DNA from: Labrenzia sp. VG12
GTDB taxonomy: Bacteria > Pseudomonadota > Alphaproteobacteria > Rhizobiales > Stappiaceae
DNA length: 64,000 nucleotides
Assembly: GCF_002237595.1 (NCBI RefSeq)
Contig: NZ_CP022529.1
Coordinates: 3,844,001-3,908,000, forward strand
Direction: 5' to 3'
Position numbers and translations under genes: made by a program. Under the pieces are notes generated by a model, which saw only the letters and a program-made list of their open reading frames with translations, was not told where the DNA came from and made no database searches. Shown piece by piece: positions 62,069-64,000 of the stretch (positions are counted from its first letter, which is position 1; the number at the start of each line of letters is the position of its first letter).

Positions 62069-63814
62069 ATGAAACATCATCTGAGATCCGCCTTTGCCGC
62101 CGTGTCATTCGCCGCGGCATTGGCCATCGGGACAGCGCTTCCAGCCTCGGCCCAGGACGCACCGATCTATTCCCTCAAGGACCGGTTCCAGCCGGTGGCC
62201 GCCCGGCACGGCATGGTCGCCAGCCAGGAAGCCGTGGCAACCGGGGTCGGTGTCGACATCCTGAAAAAGGGCGGCAATGCCGTTGATGCCGCCATTGCCA
62301 CCGGATTTGCGCTCGCCGTCACCTTGCCTCGCGCGGGCAATCTCGGCGGCGGCGGTTTCATGATGATCCACCTCGCCGACAGCGGCGAGACCAAGGCGCT
62401 CGACTACCGCGAAAAGGCTCCTGCGGCCGCGTTCAAGGATATGTTCCTGGGGGACGATGGCGAGCCGGACAATCAGAAGTCCCGGTTCTCCGGGCTGGCG
62501 GTCGGTGTTCCCGGCACTGTTGCCGGTTTCGCCGAGGCTTTTGAAAAACATGGCAGCGGCAATCTGAGCTGGGCCGATCTTGTAGCGCCTGCAATAGCGC
62601 TTGCCGAATACGGTATCCAGGTAACGCCTGACCTCTCCGCCTCCCTGACATCCGCCTCCAAACGTCTTTTGAAGGACCCGGCATCCCGGGCAACCTTCTA
62701 CAAGACCGGTGGCCTGCCATATCTTCCGGGAGAAACCCTGGCCCAAAAAGACCTGGCCGTAACGCTGCGGCTTATTGCCGAAAAGGGCGCCGACGGCTTC
62801 TACAAGGGCGAGACGGCGGACAAGATCGCTCAAAAGGTCCAGGACGCCGGCGGCGGCATGACTGTCGAGGATCTTGCCGGCTATGCACCGGTCTGGCGCG
62901 AGCCGGTCGCCGGCAGCTACCGGGGTTACGACATTGCCTCGATGCCGCCGCCGTCTTCGGGTGGCGTTCACATTGTCCAGATCCTGAACATGCTGGAAAC
63001 CTTTCCCCTTGAAGAATATGGCCTCAACTCCGCCGACAGCATCCATGTCATGGCGGAAGCCATGCGCCGCGCCTATGCGGACCGGTCGAAATTCCTGGGC
63101 GATCCGGATTTTGTCGAGATCCCCGTCAAGGGCCTGACGGCGCGCGATTATGCTGCCGAACTGGTCAAGACCATCCGCATGGATGCGGCCACGCCGTCCG
63201 TCGACGTTAAACCGGGCGACCCATATCCTTATGAAAGCAATGAAACGACGCATTTTTCGGTGGTCGATAAGGACGGCAATGCGGTTTCCAACACCTACAC
63301 GCTGAACTTTTCCTACGGTGTCGGACTGACCGCCGACGGTACCGGGGTTCTGCTCAACAACGAGCTCGACGACTTTTCCGCCAAGCCCGGTGTACCGAAT
63401 GCCTATGGCCTGGTCGGCGGCACGGCAAACGCGGTGGAAGGCAACAAGCGGCCGCTCTCGTCCATGAGCCCGACGCTGGTTTTCAAGGATGGCGATCTCT
63501 ATCTCGCCACCGGCTCGCCGGGCGGCAGCCGTATCATCACGACCACCTTGCAGATCATTCTGAACGTGATCGACCACGACATGAATATTGCCGAGGCGAC
63601 GGCCGCACCGCGTATTCACAATCAGTGGCTGCCGGATGAAATCCGCATCGAGGAAGGCCTGTCGCCGGACACGATCCGACTGCTGGAGCAACGCGGCCAC
63701 AAGATCGCGGTCAAGAATGCCATGGGCTCGACCCAATCCATCATGAAGGTGGACGGGCTGTTGGCAGGTGCCTCCGATCCGCGCCGGCCCGGTGCACTGA
63801 CCGCTGGATATTAA
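62069..63814 (+). CDS. ggt: Gamma-glutamyltransferase (glutathione hydrolase)
   Basis: A 581-residue exported proenzyme. Signal peptide ends near residue 29 (ASAQ). Large-subunit motifs: GVDILKKGGNAVDAAIATGFAL, GNLGGGGFMMIH, and GVPGTVAGFAEAF. The autocatalytic Thr is in NETTHFSVVDKDGNAVS at about residue 392, where cleavage forms the small subunit. Then comes the oxyanion-type GSPGGSRIITTTLQ block. It cleaves glutathione and gamma-glutamyl compounds in the periplasm. ATG 62069 has GGAGGGAA 5-10 nt upstream. The stop overlaps a convergent gene on TTAA. Confidence 0.96.
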   Translation: MKHHLRSAFAAVSFAAALAIGTALPASAQDAPIYSLKDRFQPVAARHGMVASQEAVATGVGVDILKKGGNAVDAAIATGFALAVTLPRAGNLGGGGFMMIHLADSGETKALDYREKAPAAAFKDMFLGDDGEPDNQKSRFSGLAVGVPGTVAGFAEAFEKHGSGNLSWADLVAPAIALAEYGIQVTPDLSASLTSASKRLLKDPASRATFYKTGGLPYLPGETLAQKDLAVTLRLIAEKGADGFYKGETADKIAQKVQDAGGGMTVEDLAGYAPVWREPVAGSYRGYDIASMPPPSSGGVHIVQILNMLETFPLEEYGLNSADSIHVMAEAMRRAYADRSKFLGDPDFVEIPVKGLTARDYAAELVKTIRMDAATPSVDVKPGDPYPYESNETTHFSVVDKDGNAVSNTYTLNFSYGVGLTADGTGVLLNNELDDFSAKPGVPNAYGLVGGTANAVEGNKRPLSSMSPTLVFKDGDLYLATGSPGGSRIITTTLQIILNVIDHDMNIAEATAAPRIHNQWLPDEIRIEEGLSPDTIRLLEQRGHKIAVKNAMGSTQSIMKVDGLLAGASDPRRPGALTAGY

Positions 63815-64000
63815 GGCTCCCCGGCCGGGCCCTTCTTGAGACCACTGGTGCTGTCGAGATCTCTGAGATGCTGGAAGAAGCTCTCGGCAGCCACCGCCAG
63901 GAAGGAAACCAGCAGCACCCCGATATAGGTGGAGTGCTCCAGCAGCTCCGCCCGATCACCAACGATCACGTCGAAGATGATGAAGCCGAGAAAGACGACG
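63811..64000 (-). CDS. Partial membrane protein (5' end outside window)
   Basis: Only the last 62 codons are in the window. The visible part has two hydrophobic segments, VVFLGFIIFDVIV and TYIGVLLVSFLAVAAESFF, with ELLEHS between and a charged tail LRDLDSTSGLKKG. The TAA stop overlaps the ggt stop on the shared TTAA (63811-63814). The family cannot be told. Confidence 0.6.
   Translation of the reverse strand, partial: VVFLGFIIFDVIVGDRAELLEHSTYIGVLLVSFLAVAAESFFQHLRDLDSTSGLKKGPAGEP

Noticed and set aside
62105..63736. A 543-codon minus-strand frame opposite ggt
   Set aside because: No motif; the plus strand encodes a complete gamma-glutamyltransferase.

Overview
This window is chromosomal DNA from a high-G+C alphaproteobacterium. 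Gene content points to the Hyphomicrobiales, and most likely to a marine Roseibium/Labrenzia-like (Stappiaceae) genome. The evidence is the aerobic cobaltochelatase pair cobS/cobT next to a J-domain gene and bolA, a mesaconyl-CoA hydratase of the ethylmalonyl-CoA pathway, an IalB-family protein, an ECF11-like sigma factor, a divergent aroK/xerD arrangement and a GTTC-N7-GTTC LexA box. The genus is inference. The window is mostly housekeeping and ordinary metabolic genes in short operons. I saw no prophage, insertion sequence with a transposase, CRISPR array, rRNA or tRNA gene.

Layout. 1-10 kb: SH3b and small secreted proteins, a tandem-HxlR regulator divergent from a VOC protein, GH25 lysozyme, HSL-type esterase, exonuclease III, quinone oxidoreductase, SpoU methyltransferase, a secreted caspase-like protein, a VanX-like dipeptidase overlapping an ECF sigma gene. 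10-19 kb: ialB, rlmN, a Cache chemoreceptor, a two-subunit molybdenum hydroxylase with a divergent TetR gene and two strong operators. 19-32 kb: a three-gene HlyD/TolC-type export operon, argG, two tandem LtaS-like membrane phosphotransferases, folP-folK, PhoD, a MarR-MFS operon. 33-44 kb: typA, rhodanese, mesaconyl-CoA hydratase, a 267-bp MITE-like element, an L,D-transpeptidase, accA, DUF3108, rpmB, a queuosine-precursor transporter. 44-54 kb: phytase-like protein, cobT-cobS-dnaJ-like, bolA, solute-binding protein, CorC/CNNM-aroB-aroK, a 47-codon membrane peptide, xerD. 54-64 kb: acyl-CoA synthetase, acetyltransferase-flippase pair, a 709-bp non-coding region, SDR, YchJ, EEP nuclease, cytochrome c, gamma-glutamyltransferase, and a partial membrane gene.

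Non-coding signals carry most of the novelty: a family of palindromic intergenic repeats with GTCATCC-type ends (four copies), an inverted pair of shorter REP-like units, a MITE-like element with near-perfect 31-bp terminal inverted repeats that supplies part of a stop codon, a LexA box beside two intrinsic terminators that suggests an unannotated SOS-linked small RNA, paired operators before the SDR gene and before the molybdenum hydroxylase operon, and hairpins in the leaders of the sigma factor and solute-binding protein genes.

No clear multi-gene novel defence or biosynthetic system was found. The most unusual gene combinations are the ECF11-like sigma gene fused by overlap to a dipeptidase instead of its usual ChrR anti-sigma partner, and the tandem LtaS-like enzymes.
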